A stretch of 64,000 nt of DNA, taken from assembly GCA_010093705.1 (NCBI GenBank), contig MU006091.1:1044702-1108701 (forward strand). The letters are read 5' to 3'. Within the stretch, counting starts at the first letter, position 1, and each line of letters starts with the position of its first letter. Below the pieces are notes generated by a model, which saw only the letters and a list, made by a program, of their open reading frames with translations, was not told the origin of the DNA and did no database searches. The translations under genes and the position numbers were made by a program. This stretch comes from Patellaria atrata CBS 101060 (Eukaryota; Ascomycota; Dothideomycetes; Patellariales; Patellariaceae). Shown here piece after piece: positions 40,141-52,406 of the stretch.

Positions 40141-41354
40141 GCGAACATGCGGTTGAAAAGAAGGGCGCAACAACCTAAAGTTACAGTAAGGGAGGGAAAG
40201 CCCGCTTTTTTACCTACCTACCTTTGACGGCATTTCTCCATTGGCCATGTTTCCTAGAACTTGGTTGACAACACCAAACAATCCATCTGATCGGCTTCAT
40301 CCTTTGTAGTTCTACTTGGTAACTACTAGAAAGTTAGGTTTCGTTTCAACCTGTCGGAAGAGACGTTGCCCCGATGCGGTAAGCTAAGGTAAGAGATAAG
40401 ATCGATTTTGATATCCGTCCCCCCCCCATCTCGCACACCAAAACGGCGCTATTACGAAAAAGTCTGGAGAAAAAGACATCTGCGATCTCGCATATCATAT
40501 CTGCACCCGCACACGCCCGTGGCACAAATATAACCGATCGCTCCAAAAGCGGATGAAAGAGAAGGAAAAAAGGGGAGCGGGACACACTCTCTGATATCCT
40601 CAAAATCCTGTTGTTGTTGAATGTTGAGGTGTCGTTGATGTATTTTCAGAGAAGTGTAGAGCCTACGATAGCCGGAGAACAATTCCGGGTGTGTTTGATA
40701 CCCTCTTGACTTTTCGAATAAGGGTAGCTTCAACTGTACATATATCTACTTATATCAAACAAAGATATGCGGCATCTGTAATGTATACATCGAAAACCGA
40801 GAAAGATAAGGCGCTTGAATGCAGATTGACGACATCGCCTGCGTTCTTAGGGTATCCCTTCCAAGGAGAAAAAAAAACGGTTGACCTCCCACCCACGCAT
40901 GTGAAACGGTTTTTTTTTTTTTTGGAGTATTTGCGTTCTGACTGACGGACCCACTCTAAGATGCAAGAAAGGTGCTATCGGACCGAAACGAATCCATTCC
41001 CCCCTCGCGTGATGAAGAATAGTACAGTTGGCAAGGTAGAATGCGTGTGACAAAAAACAAAGAGGTTGGTATGAAAATGACAATAACCATCAGCGCTCTC
41101 CACCCAATACACTTCCAGTGTAATATAAATGCTCCGTTGAAAATAAGACAGCCGCGCAATATGTTGAGAGTAAAATCACAGCCTGATACCGATATGAACA
41201 AGCAACTCCTTCCTTACAATATCACAGTAGTGCCAGGAACCCCGTGAAGGGATATGGTCCCACAAAACTCCAGTTTCGCCTCAAAACGCTGCTTGAATGA
41301 TGTTTGTCGTGAAATGATTCGTAGTTTAGTCGTATATAACGCGTCTAAGGGTAG

Positions 41355-42898
41355 CTAGAACATTTTCCGCTCCGGGAAAACCAGGTCGCCGAAGGATGAT
41401 GCGTCCATCCCACCGTCGAAGTCGAAGGACTCTTGTTTTCGGCTAACCTCCGATTCTATTGAGCTCGATCGGCTCCGGTCGCTATCCTTGCTCGACAGAC
41501 GCGAGCCGACCGAGGTTGACGTCTGGGATGAGCCGATGGTGGAAATGCGACGGTCCTTCCCTCGGCCTTTGATGCCCTTGTTCGAATTCTTGTATAATGA
41601 TGCGAAATACTCCCATAGCTCCTTATCTTGAGCTGAGACGGCATCCCCCTGATTCATCGTTGCGAATTTCAAGGTCAGTTGCCGAAGAGTAGGAGCGTGG
41701 AATTTATTTTGATGTGACTGGAGTACATTGTTAGATGGAAGTCACGTGAGAGATTCAATTAAGCGACTATACCTTGAGATTACCGAGCTGAGTAAACTGC
41801 TTGCCGCAGTCGTCGAGTCGACAAGTAAAAGGCTTGATTTGTTGATGAACGATTTTGTGTGCTCGGACGTTCCCGCGCTGGGCAAATGTCTTGCCGCATA
41901 TTTCGCAATTGTACGGACGTTCTCCAGTGTGTCGACGCTCATGGGTCTTTGAAGTCATGTTAGAGATTATAGGTAGAAAATATCTTCAACCATCTTACCT
42001 TGAGATTTCCCAGTTGAGAAAATCGCTGTCCGCACGAGGGTTCTTTGCATGTCTATTCTAGGTTAACATCATCCAGCGGATCTATTCAGTCGTTGGAACT
42101 CACGAATGGTTTAACCCCTGTGTGTGCGCGCGTATGGATGTCTAAGTGAGTCTTTTGATAGAAGCTTTTGCCGCAATCGGGCATGCTGCACTGATATTTC
42201 TTTCTCGATTTCTGAGTACCCTTAGGAACAGGGCTGGGTTCCTCGACAGGTGCCTTTTCGATGACGTAAGCACTGGGCCTTCTTACTGGTGGTTGAAATG
42301 TCGGTTGGGGAGGTACCTTGGGTACATTTGGTTGTTTTTGAACTGTCCTTGATTTTGACTGTATGGTCTTCATAAGAGTATCAACGTCAGTATTGAAGAT
42401 GATACCGCTCTCGGATTCACCAGAGCTAGAGCTCTTGTAGTCATCCACGAAGGATGAATCATGCAGTAATTGAGTCGGCTGGATAGGTGATGTAACCTCC
42501 TGTTTGACAGATGGGCTTCGGTTCAAAAGTGGAACAGTCGACCGCGAATCCATCGGGTGGGATATGGTATTCGATACATTGTTAGCTCCAGGGTAGGTGG
42601 CTGCATGTGAAAGATTAGCGGAGTAATTGAAGTTGTAGTTTGGTTGTAGGTTGTATGGATGTGGTGCCAAAGTCTCAAATGCAAATGCTCCTGGTTGGAA
42701 AGGAGCAGAGGTTGCGAATGTCTGGAAAACTGGCATGGTCATTTCGAGCGGTGAGGTTTGGAAGTTATTTGATGCGGTGGAATTAGGGGTAGGTCTAGAT
42801 GTTGATTCGAAATATGTGTGTGGAGACATTCCTTCAATACCAGATCCAGATCTTCGTTGCCAAAGTTCTCGTGGTTGTGAAGCAACAATTGCTGCCAT
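41355..42898 (-). CDS. Azf1-like C2H2 zinc-finger transcription factor
   Basis: Four exons, about 460 residues. The first 225 residues are Ser/Asn/Pro-rich activation-type sequence containing SPSVKQE. Four C2H2 fingers follow: [20 protein letters not shown], then [37 protein letters not shown] and [19 protein letters not shown]. Exon joins fall within or between the fingers. After the last finger comes [19 protein letters not shown], the segment typical of yeast Azf1 and its filamentous relatives. The C-terminal tail is Ser/Arg-rich. The family regulates carbon source and cell-wall genes in yeast, and development or secondary metabolism in some moulds. The exact target set here cannot be read. 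The upstream region is unusually long, about 9.5 kb to the next gene. Confidence 0.88.
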
Positions 42899-43669
42899 AA
42901 CTTGGCGACGAGAAGGGAATTAAACCTTGTGGTGATGTGATCGATATCAATGACTGTCCACAACCCGTTATGTACAGTTCAAGGTAGTTGCTGTTTGTAG
43001 AAGTACTCTTCCAGGGAATATGTATATAGATGATAATCAGCGTTTAACCGCGCAGTTTCATGCAGAAGGATAATGTAGAAAACAACGCGTGGGAGTAGGT
43101 CATGAGGATGAAAGGATATGCTTAATGCTTGATTGAGCCCAACAGAGTGGATTGTGGAGGTGGAGGAGGATGTTATACACGAGCAAAGACCTCATCCCAC
43201 GAGTTTCCACAAGTACAAGGGATGACATCTTAGTGAGATAAATTAGGGGAAGAGAGGTCTAGGAAGGGCTAGAGACGGGGGTGCTGTAGCCACGGAGATC
43301 GAGGGCTACAGACAACTGCAGAGTAGACAAGCAACTCGCTCGCTCATGCAGCCGGTCTGGGCATATCAGCCAAAGCTTTACTGGTTTCTGAAAACGAGAT
43401 AGGATAGACAAGATGAGATCTCTAACCCTGCCATGGGTTGGCACAGACTGACAGTGGTTGGGTACCGTAAGCGGTAGAGGTACAAGTAGGAAGCGGGATG
43501 ATGATATGAACGTGACAGGGACTGTAGCAACCATGATTCTTAGAGGTGAGAACGGGCCGGGGATGTGGCTTGCTTTGGCTCTCCTGCACAAGAACGCAGA
43601 CGTAAACGCTTAAGGAGGCTTTTTAGATCGCTCATGGGGAACGGACGCTCCTTAGTCTGATGCTCTCCC

Positions 43670-43697
43670 TTGGTCTCCCTTGGTCTCCCTTGGTCTC
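43670..43697. repeat. Short tandem repeat, unit CCTTGGTCT (about 3 copies)
   Basis: Three tandem copies of a TCTCCCTTGG-type unit about 0.8 kb upstream of the Azf1-like start. Confidence 0.8.
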
Positions 43698-43986
43698 AGG
43701 TTTTGGACGCTTCCGCTTCGCCTTTTTCTAAAATGTTCGAGTGGGGGTAGAACTAATTGGTCGCGAATTTTGTCTGCGCCTGGTAGATCGGCGAAGCCAC
43801 TTTTATCAATCTTGCAATAATAAACACCGGTAGTCAGAACTCAGAATAACAATTATGCGATTTTGTGTTCATATGGTTGCATACGCAAAACGTTTCTTAT
43901 CCAGAAGGACCATTACTGAAACGGATGCAATAAAATGGAACTGTCTCAACAGGGGGTTGTATTATTCGGCGGTGGAATAAAGGATA

Positions 43987-44026
43987 GTGGAGAGTGGAGA
44001 GTGGAGAGTGGAGAGTGGAGAGTGGA
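43987..44026. repeat. Heptamer array (GTGGAGA)n, about 6 copies
   Basis: Perfect tandem GTGGAGA units with a short degenerate end, in the gene-poor gap. Confidence 0.9.
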
Positions 44027-47000
44027 AGATGCGTTAGGAGAAAGGAATGGATATCGGCGGATAGCGATTCGATATGTCATCAACATCAGTAGTAAGTAAC
44101 TTTACCAAACGGTATCACGGATCTACATATGGATATGCCAAACAATCCCGAACTACTCCCCACGATACTGCAGAACTTGCTACTATCATTTCTAGATGAA
44201 GATCATCTATCGTTCTTGTGAGCATCAATCCTCTCGAACGCTCGATATCAGCGCCTTAATGGGATCCTGAAAGTCTGAGAACAGTCTTTTTATGTGTACG
44301 AAGTAACATACCTTACCTTTGGGCTGGACCTCGCCGAGTCACCAGATGTTCCATTTTATCCTTGTGCTCATCCTCGCGCTTAACCAAGCCAAGTGTCACT
44401 CTGTTACGCTGTATGCGCTCCCCACACTCCAGGTCTTTTCAGAGTTGTACAGACACGTGCCTATTTCGTACATTGGGCTCCAAGAAATACGTTTAAGGTA
44501 GCCAGCGAGCGGAGAATTGGGAGTCAATTTAGGCCTTCATTTGCACGTGTACGGCGGCTGTCAAACTTTCGCTTGCTAGTTCTGCTGCATGCCTTGACGA
44601 GTTCGTTACAGCATCTCAAAACATCAAACTGTTTGGACACGAAACACTACGGAAGATTGGTTCTCCGTTGATTATTTCCTGCTGTTGAGGTGATAAGGCT
44701 TTCTTATTACCCAAAACCGTTACCATGCCAGTGGTTAAGAATTACCGTCCGATTGGGCAAAACAATATACTCTCACCATTTTTATAGAAGAAAATCTATT
44801 GCACTTTAACTGATTCAGATATTTATTCTCCGGGCAAGAACGGTCTATACATTTTCGAGCCCGGCTTGTGCTCGTATGGGTAGTTAACTTTAAAGGGCAA
44901 ACTGAACGGATACGAATACATACTGTGCTTATGGATACACTACATATTGTACAGTACAGTACAGCACGGAGTACCTCCACAAGAATCCTACCGTTGCTCA
45001 TTTCCTGGCAATCTTCATGCGAACGCCTGTGCTGCTGCAGTACGGTATCCTTCAGTCTCCTCTTCAATCAGAAATTCAGAAGCCGTGCCTCTCAACGCTT
45101 TTCCCCCTCACCTTCTCCGACAGGGTTGCTAAGTACGGGTTGCATGCCGTGCGCGGAGTCGCTCGAGATCCTTTATCCTTACTGTATCCCAAAGAAGAAG
45201 GCTGCATTTCCAGATGATGATTCGCCCCGCAGAGATTTTCTGTATATAAAAAGACGCATAAGAGTCAAGATCCAGGTAGGAGGTGACATCTGGCATTTCG
45301 TCGTATCTGGGATCTGGTATGCTTCATGTCGTCGTATCAATTAATTCCACTCTACTACCCAGCAAGTTGTGCAGGCCTGGAGTGGCTCGAGTAGTCGAGG
45401 AGTTGAGTGGATGGCCATGAAAGCCCACATTATCCTCACCTCTCAGTTTGTTGCATTGGCTGCTTGGCTATCTGTGCTCGATTTTGAATAATAGCATTAG
45501 TTAGAGGGAACTTGTCCACTTGCATCAGCCGCTGGCCGAGGGGCACAACCGCTACCGGACCCCAGGCTCCCCAGCCTATCACCAGAACGTGATGCTTCCT
45601 ATAATCCTATTATTCTTTTACAACTTCCTTTTCACTGGTCATCCCTCATCAGCACCATAAGCCCAAACGCCACAGTCAAAACCCGACGTACCAGCTATCC
45701 TTGAGCTTGCCAGCATCTCCCACGTCGGGTCCCAGAGGCATGGTACCGGCGAGACACACGCTTCCCCATTTACGCCTCCGTCTCCGCATCATAACTATTC
45801 AGGCCTCCAGTGTCCAGGCCCCTTCAGCAAATCTGTCTGCACTTCTGCACAATCATTCACTTACAGTCCGGATATGGAGGAATATCCCGGACATACTGTA
45901 CGAGTTGCTGCCACACTCTACGAACCCTCCATCATCATGACTTCGACGTCCTGCGAGCTTGTCATGGTGCCAGACGCAGCACCGTTGAGACCTCTCCTCC
46001 GGTGCTCAATATCTCAATCTATCTGAAGAAGTCTGAAGTGCGGTTAATTGTTGAAACTTACTGCATATTACCCTTGCTTCTACTGTACATACTGTATGAC
46101 GAACCAATTGATGACGGGAGCACCATGACTTAATTGCGCCTCGTAATCATCTCACCAGCTTTCGGTGGATACTTGTGGTTTCCATTACCTATGGTTTATA
46201 ATGGGTCCATCGTCCGGAAATCAAAACGTGCGCATGCTGGACTGCTCTTTTGGTATCTTGTTTCCGACGGAGAGTACCTTGGAGGCTGATATGCGCCCTG
46301 GAACCAAGATCTAATCTCTGCCTATACCCGCGAGTTTCCAAGACGACATTTTACTGAATTTGTTGCTTGGTTGGCTCTACTAAACGGTCAAAAGAGCAAT
46401 CACATCGGAATGTCAGACTGATATATGCAAGTCGCTCAAAGTAGGTTTTTATCCTTGTAGCTCAAAGTCTTTACCTTGCTTCAGTGTAGCGACTTACAGT
46501 ACGTTCTGTCTATTCCATTCTGACACTACTCTGACATTTTACGTCAGATAGAGGATATCGTGGTCTTTAGTTTATTTGCTTAATCCGTTTTTGCTCTGGA
46601 TTTCAATAGTAAGACGTAAACATTCGCAACCTCTTTTCATTTAGCACTTACTTTAATTTTCTTAACCGGTCATTTCGCTATCGATGGTCACATTCCGAAT
46701 TTCATAGCTCAGGATGTTAAGAGCGAACTATCAACTTGTTCCAGGCTTCACCAGAGATATCCGTCTTTTACTCCCAGGACATCTAGGCAATTCTATCAGC
46801 AAGATTTGGAGCTGGAGGTTGGTCGAGCTCCATTCTTTCAGCTGATGGACCAAGGGACGAAAGGACCAGAGCATTGCAAGACATGGTTTTGATAAATTCA
46901 CGAGTAATCTAGCCCATCAGTGGCAAACTTACCTCATCGTTACTAGGATTGTATAGAACGGTGTATTACCCATTTCCGTAGAGAGTAATAATGAACTACC

Positions 47001-50000
47001 AGCGTCTGGGTCAAGAGCGGCCAGGAAGCCTTGTGTCATTGAAAAACAGCAACAGTAGTGTCGATCACCGCCTCATTCAAAAGTACAACCGACCAAGTTA
47101 CATCAAGGTCGCTCTTTCAACACCGCGATCTCACATGGGATTCCCGCGGAAAATAAACGTGGAGAGTCACATACGGTAACTCAGTTCCCTTCTGTCATTG
47201 GCTAGGAAACTTACTAGTATCCCCTTTGCCACCCACGATGATGGTCCTAGGCAGCCTTGAGTACACGGAGTCAAATGAACAGACGAGAATGGAGCCACGA
47301 GGATCTTGTGTAACTCTAGGTCGAAATCGATCTATCAAGGTACTCCTTAAAACACCAGCTCTAAACGATCGACAACAACCGCGCGGCAAGGGGTATGCTC
47401 AGGTTCTCACAGTCTACTGTCTCGTATGCATCTTCGTACTAAGAGCACCCCACTTTCATCTAGTTTTATTGTCTTTTCTTACTATTTTCACCTCAAGGTA
47501 CCCTTTGAGTCTTCCATACTTGTTATATCGAGTGGTCTCTGGGTCCCTGGACAGAAGCTTTGGTGATAAGGCTCATATTGTCATTCTTCCGCTTTTGGAA
47601 ACGGGTATTTGTGTCTCGATTCTGTTTGATCTGATTGATCACATTGAACCATGAACGTCCCACTCCTCCCACTATTCGCAGACGTCGCCGTCAAACCTTC
47701 CTGGCAAGCTTGAGACAAACGCGTAATCGGATCAGACCTCCAGACTTCGCTTTTCTCATAGGGTGCGAGACCATTGCGCTAATACGATGTTCCTCCTTGT
47801 CTCAGGTTTTCAGAAACGCTATCAAGCTGAATATTCAATCCTCTCACGGCGCAGATATATCCTCATTAGCACATTTGTTCAATTTCACGCTTCTTTCCTA
47901 TATCCTATGAGATGTGACGCTCCACGAATGTCATTTTCGAATCTCTCAATACAATCCTCTAATAGATACACGGAACCTCGAGGTTGGTTGGAACTATAAC
48001 TCTTCAGGAAATTTTATCCATGCATTCTTATCCATGTCCCCAAGGTAGGCTCCAGGCTTCAGGGTACATCGCTGGGGGATAGCATTTGATCTTCGGAGAA
48101 GCTGAATTATTATTTTCGAAAGCCTCGTACCCGTACCATGCGCAGATAGAATGATACCGGGTGTATCTGGAAGTTTGTGTGCACTGGCGATTCCTGGAAT
48201 GCATATATACAATTTCATTGTTGGGGAGACTTGGTTCATGAGCAACTCCCCCCTCCTCCCCCTTCCTCCCCCGGGACCGCTATTACTGACTAGCGATTTT
48301 AGCCAATTGGTACCAGACATCATTATCAGCCATCCCAACTCAGCCTTATGATCGGGATGCTGGAGATGGGACCTGCTTTCGCATCAAAAATCATATCAAC
48401 ATCTCCGTACTGTATCTTTGCACCGGCAGGGATGCTGGAAGGAGATTTCTTTACATATTTGATTGCAATTCTCAAGTTGGACCAGATCAATCCCAAAATT
48501 ATATCTCCTATCTTGATGTCTTTAGTATATCTAGATTTCCAAGAGATGTTTAGTTGTAACCCCCACGCTCAGATTCAACTGTGATTGGTCGAACTCAATC
48601 CAACGGCAGATACCGATCTAACCTGTCAACCCAAGAAGATGGGGAAGTCGAGGATTGTCCATGCATCCGGTAGAATGTTCACATCTCGCTTTGCCGTGCT
48701 TTCGTCTGAGTTTCGTCCTCCTCTAACAGGACATCGAATCCGCAGTAGCTTACCCCTTATACTCTCTCCTATATTGAAATGGAGACCAACATGTGGGAGA
48801 TCTAACACGGAATACAGTACACCATGGACAAGGCCATATCCCATAAGACAAGAAGTAAACTTTACCAGTTAAAGATAAACATCAAAATTGTGCTCTTTGG
48901 AGGTGGTTCTTAGTCTCCAAACCTGCACCTTATACTGTACAGGAATACTTGTATGGTACTAATTTTGGTGGCTGTGAGACATATCGAGCATGTTACCGAC
49001 AATGCGCAAGCTCAACTGGCCTGAAATCTCATGGTTAGACCTTGATCCCGTAGTACGGTAGGAAAGTCATTGCTATTCCATCACCTGCTCATAGCAACGC
49101 CCTTGGCAGCTGCGAAGAATCAGTCATCCACAGTTAATAAACGAGACTGCAAGTACGCAGTAGAACTACAGGTACGTCCATCCTCGTCCGCTCTCAATCG
49201 TTCTAATGTAACCGAAAACTAGTAAAAGACTAGGACTACTCATACAGTACTGTATGTACCTTAAGACCATACTAAGTCTTGGACCAAGGGAACCCCTTGG
49301 ACGATAAACGCCTTGCCCTGCTACCGTCGTCCATTATTACGAGCTAAGCACCCCATGAGCCAAAAATGGACCGACGAATCGGAATCGGCCCGCGGTCCTT
49401 TCCGCGTTCCTGGCGGGAAGGCGAAGAAGGAAGAGACCCCACCGGGCCACCGCGGACTTGCGTCCCGAGCCTCAGTAACACGATTCAAGCGTTCAAAAAC
49501 TCAATAACTGACAATGCATACAACCACGAAATGCAAAGGAGACGTCGTATGAGGAGTTAACTACTGTACTGCACTGGGTACCTGCGGTCCTGCAATGCTA
49601 TGCGCATCAGCCGCAACAAAATATTCCACGGCGAACGCACGTGCGACTCGAAGTGCATCCTTCCCCAGCCGTGCTTGCATCCTCTCAACAAGATAAACCT
49701 CTTTTCCCTGCTCTTTCTCCAGGGGAAACAATCCCATATGAGCGGTTCGCTCCTTCTCTTGTAGATCCAGATGCACAGAAAAATTTTAACCCTGGTACGT
49801 CACATTCTGGAGGGATCACTTCTGGCGTACTATCTCAACCAAATTAAATTTTTTCACTACTGCAGAGGAAATTGACGATGGATGACGGTCATGAGGTAGA
49901 ACAGGTAAACCGGGCGCGCCACAGCCCAGTTCCTCTGCCACTACTGCTGGTAGCGGCCACTTCTGAGGTTGGTGGACTTCGCTGCAGTGGGAGCAATACA

Positions 50001-50720
50001 AGCAGAAATCCTTCGGACTTTAGGGGCGCGGCTGTCGGCTCCCCTTGCGGATCGGGTAGTCGCTTCGGCCCAGAACGCCAGTCAACCCCAAGCCGTCTTC
50101 TACAAACGGTGCAAGTACGATTCCATCACCATTCCTCCTCTTCGATTCCAAGGATCTGAGAAGAAATTTTCTTCAAGGCGACGGGACGGCACGAACGGCT
50201 CGTTCCCTACTTTGTGCTACCAGTACGAAGTACCAAATTTTCATTTGTGGAGGAGGTGAGGAAACCGAGATTGAGGCCTTCGATGGGCTTCGAGATGTGA
50301 TGTTCGCTGCAGCCGGGAAACTCTGAAAGCTGAAGCTGTTCCCAAACTGTTTACTGGAACTGTTGAACGGTGGCGCTTGGCGGGAGACCGTTTGGTTACA
50401 CCAAAACGGTCATGTTCTCCAGACCTTGCTGAACTTTCAAAGCCGAGAGGAATCGCTGCCGTTGGGTAAGGTAATGAAGTGCACGATAAGAGGATCAGTG
50501 CTAGGACAGCTGTCAGAGCTTCCCTAGTTCCTAGCACGCAAGCAGGTAAGCACCATCGTGAGTTCCATCACCAATACTCGTCATGATTATCCTTTGAACT
50601 GGCAGAGTTTTCAACACGTATCTAGCGGTTGGAACTACTACATCACTCACCTCTGAACCACCACTACCCTTTCTAACCCCCCATCTGTATCTAACGACGA
50701 CGCCCATACCCACAAGCTGC

Positions 50721-51179
50721 GTGGCTTCTATTGTACGAAATGATATTGTCTCTCAACAAACCACAACGGCCATTTCACAACCGCATCTCGGTCCACATTC
50801 TCCCGTTGCCCTACTCATAACCAAGTTTTCCCCCAGCTTTAACCCGTTATCCTCCCCCAGCTTTATCCCGTCGTCCTTCCCCAGCTTGAACCCGTCATTC
50901 TCCCCCAGCTTTACCCCAGCATCCCACATCCCACATCCCCTCTGCAGCTCCATACCAGCGCCCTGTTCGGGTCGTCTCGAGAGCGAGAAAGCGTCGATCT
51001 CCTATTTACCCGGCGAGACGTCACAGTCTGATCACCAGAGCACGGTGGACACGGTTTCCAACTTTGTGGGTTCAAGTCTTGATGGGGCGTCATTGACGGT
51101 ACGGGATAGGGTGGAATGGACCTCGTTGCGTGAATTGACGCTGAGGTTACATAAGAGCACCGGTTGTAAATTTGGTTGA
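50721..51179 (+). CDS. Uncertain 152-codon frame with 8-residue repeats
   Basis: An open frame whose middle is an in-frame 24-bp repeat encoding FSPSFNPL, SSPSFIPS, SFPSLNPS and FSPSFTPA. The second half (TVRDRVEWTSLRELTLRLHK) looks protein-like but matches nothing I know. The opposite strand is also open over the repeat, so the frame may be a by-product of the repeat. No signal peptide or upstream exon could be assigned. Confidence 0.2.
   Translation: MASIVRNDIVSQQTTTAISQPHLGPHSPVALLITKFSPSFNPLSSPSFIPSSFPSLNPSFSPSFTPASHIPHPLCSSIPAPCSGRLESEKASISYLPGETSQSDHQSTVDTVSNFVGSSLDGASLTVRDRVEWTSLRELTLRLHKSTGCKFG
50827..50923. repeat. 24-bp minisatellite, 4 copies
   Basis: Four copies of a unit like CCTCCCCCAGCTTTATCCCG plus four bases, differing at a few positions. 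Unit length is a multiple of three, keeping two opposite frames open. Confidence 0.85.
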
Positions 51180-52406
51180 GCGTTTGGTTTGTATGCGTCG
51201 GATGGGGGAGACGTATAGTATAGTGTATGTGTCTAGGAATACTTTGTACGCGTGGTCCACGTTACAGTACCACAGGATCTTACTAGCTCGTTGTCGGAAT
51301 GACATAGGGCTACCTAGGAAGGGAAGAGAGTAAGTAGTTCGGCTGGATACGTGGCAAAAGCGACGATGGGCAGAGTTGATGTGGAAGTGTTATCTCAGAG
51401 CGAGGGGATACTGGATATCGGCTAAGTGGGAAATACGTGTTGGGGTATGAGGGCACTATGATTGATCTCTGCTAGAGTCTACATAGCTTAATGATATAAA
51501 ATGATCCTATGAGAGAATGATACCTATAAGAACCCTGACATCACCAGATGCCAAACCCATAGCGCATCCGACATATCGATTCGTCCCGCGCCCTGCGCCC
51601 CATTTTCCCGATCCTCCGCGAAAATGATAGGAGAAATTCATCTAGAAGAGTGACCGAAAACGATGAAAGATTACCTTGTATAGTAAAATGGATTTTCTCG
51701 CTCGCTGGCTCTGAAACAACGAATGTCGCTGATACCTTTCGTTCCAACCATCTGCCGGTGGTACCTGAATCCCGATAACAATGATGAAGCGGCGTGACGA
51801 GCGGATAGATCCTTGAGGTATTCCCCTGACGGGGGCAGCTCCAGACTCTGATCCTACAAGACAAGGGACGAGCCGCCGGCGGTGAGGCAGCCCGCTTGCG
51901 TAAGTTTGTTCTACTACGGGCCATGGTACTCGCGGTATCTGTATTGATCCCCGTCAGCACTCAATCTTAGTGAAGTATGAAGCAAGCGGCGAATATAAAA
52001 ATGATGCGTGGCCAGCAAAAGGCGATTGTGTAACGCGAATTCGCACCAGGTATTCAAGATCGAGCCAAGCTGGTTATGTAAGACAAATGTGACCAGCCCT
52101 GACGCAACGGAGAGCGGAGAAGGGGGATGGAGAAATGCATCTTGCATAGAGCTGCATCTACAGCGTGGGGGTTGTGAAATGCGGGAGGGTGGGATGAGAA
52201 TAAACACGGATTGCGTGATTAGAGCGTGGGGGTACAAGCGACAGCGAAATAGAGGGAAAGTGAAGCGAGAAGCAAGCGCGACGGCCGCTTTAGCCCACCG
52301 CAGCACGGCAAAGCCCGCCAAGTGAGTCGGTCTCTGCCAGGTTTGGCTTCCTCAAGGACGACAGCGCTGAGAAGGACCATATGCAAGGCGACGATGTGAA
52401 GGAGGG

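Larger units (their letters stand above)
37458..41354. other. Intergenic, 3.9 kb, repeat-rich
   Basis: No convincing gene. Open frames here lack domains and are biased by simple sequence. The region contains a CTCCTCCCAG minisatellite, a GTAAG pentamer array, several TACCTA/AAGGTA words (39750-40400), two GTACAGTA copies (38770, 39128) and poly-T/poly-C runs. Confidence 0.5.
42899..52406. other. Gene-poor gap, about 9.5 kb, upstream of the Azf1-like gene
   Basis: I found no convincing protein-coding gene. Open frames are short, lack domains and do not join through splice sites into recognisable proteins. The region holds tandem repeats (43670-43697, 43987-44026, 50827-50923) and six TACTGTAC/GTACAGTA copies (44949, 44954, 45894, 46081, 48933, 49562). 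Because TUP1 ends at its right edge on the same strand, the whole gap is upstream of the transcription factor gene only. Confidence 0.5.

Noticed and set aside
46800-47390. Minus-strand fragments suggestive of ankyrin repeats
   Set aside because: Short strings such as MGNTPFYT and DPDAGSS are too few and lie in changing frames; no repeat periodicity could be shown.
47994-48872. Plus and minus frames of 70-114 codons
   Set aside because: No recognisable domain on either strand and no consistent splice joins.
51541-52321. Two frames of about 135 codons on the minus strand downstream of TUP1
   Set aside because: No domain was recognised. A start MARSRTNLRKRAASPP is imaginable, but the rest lacks protein-like conservation cues.
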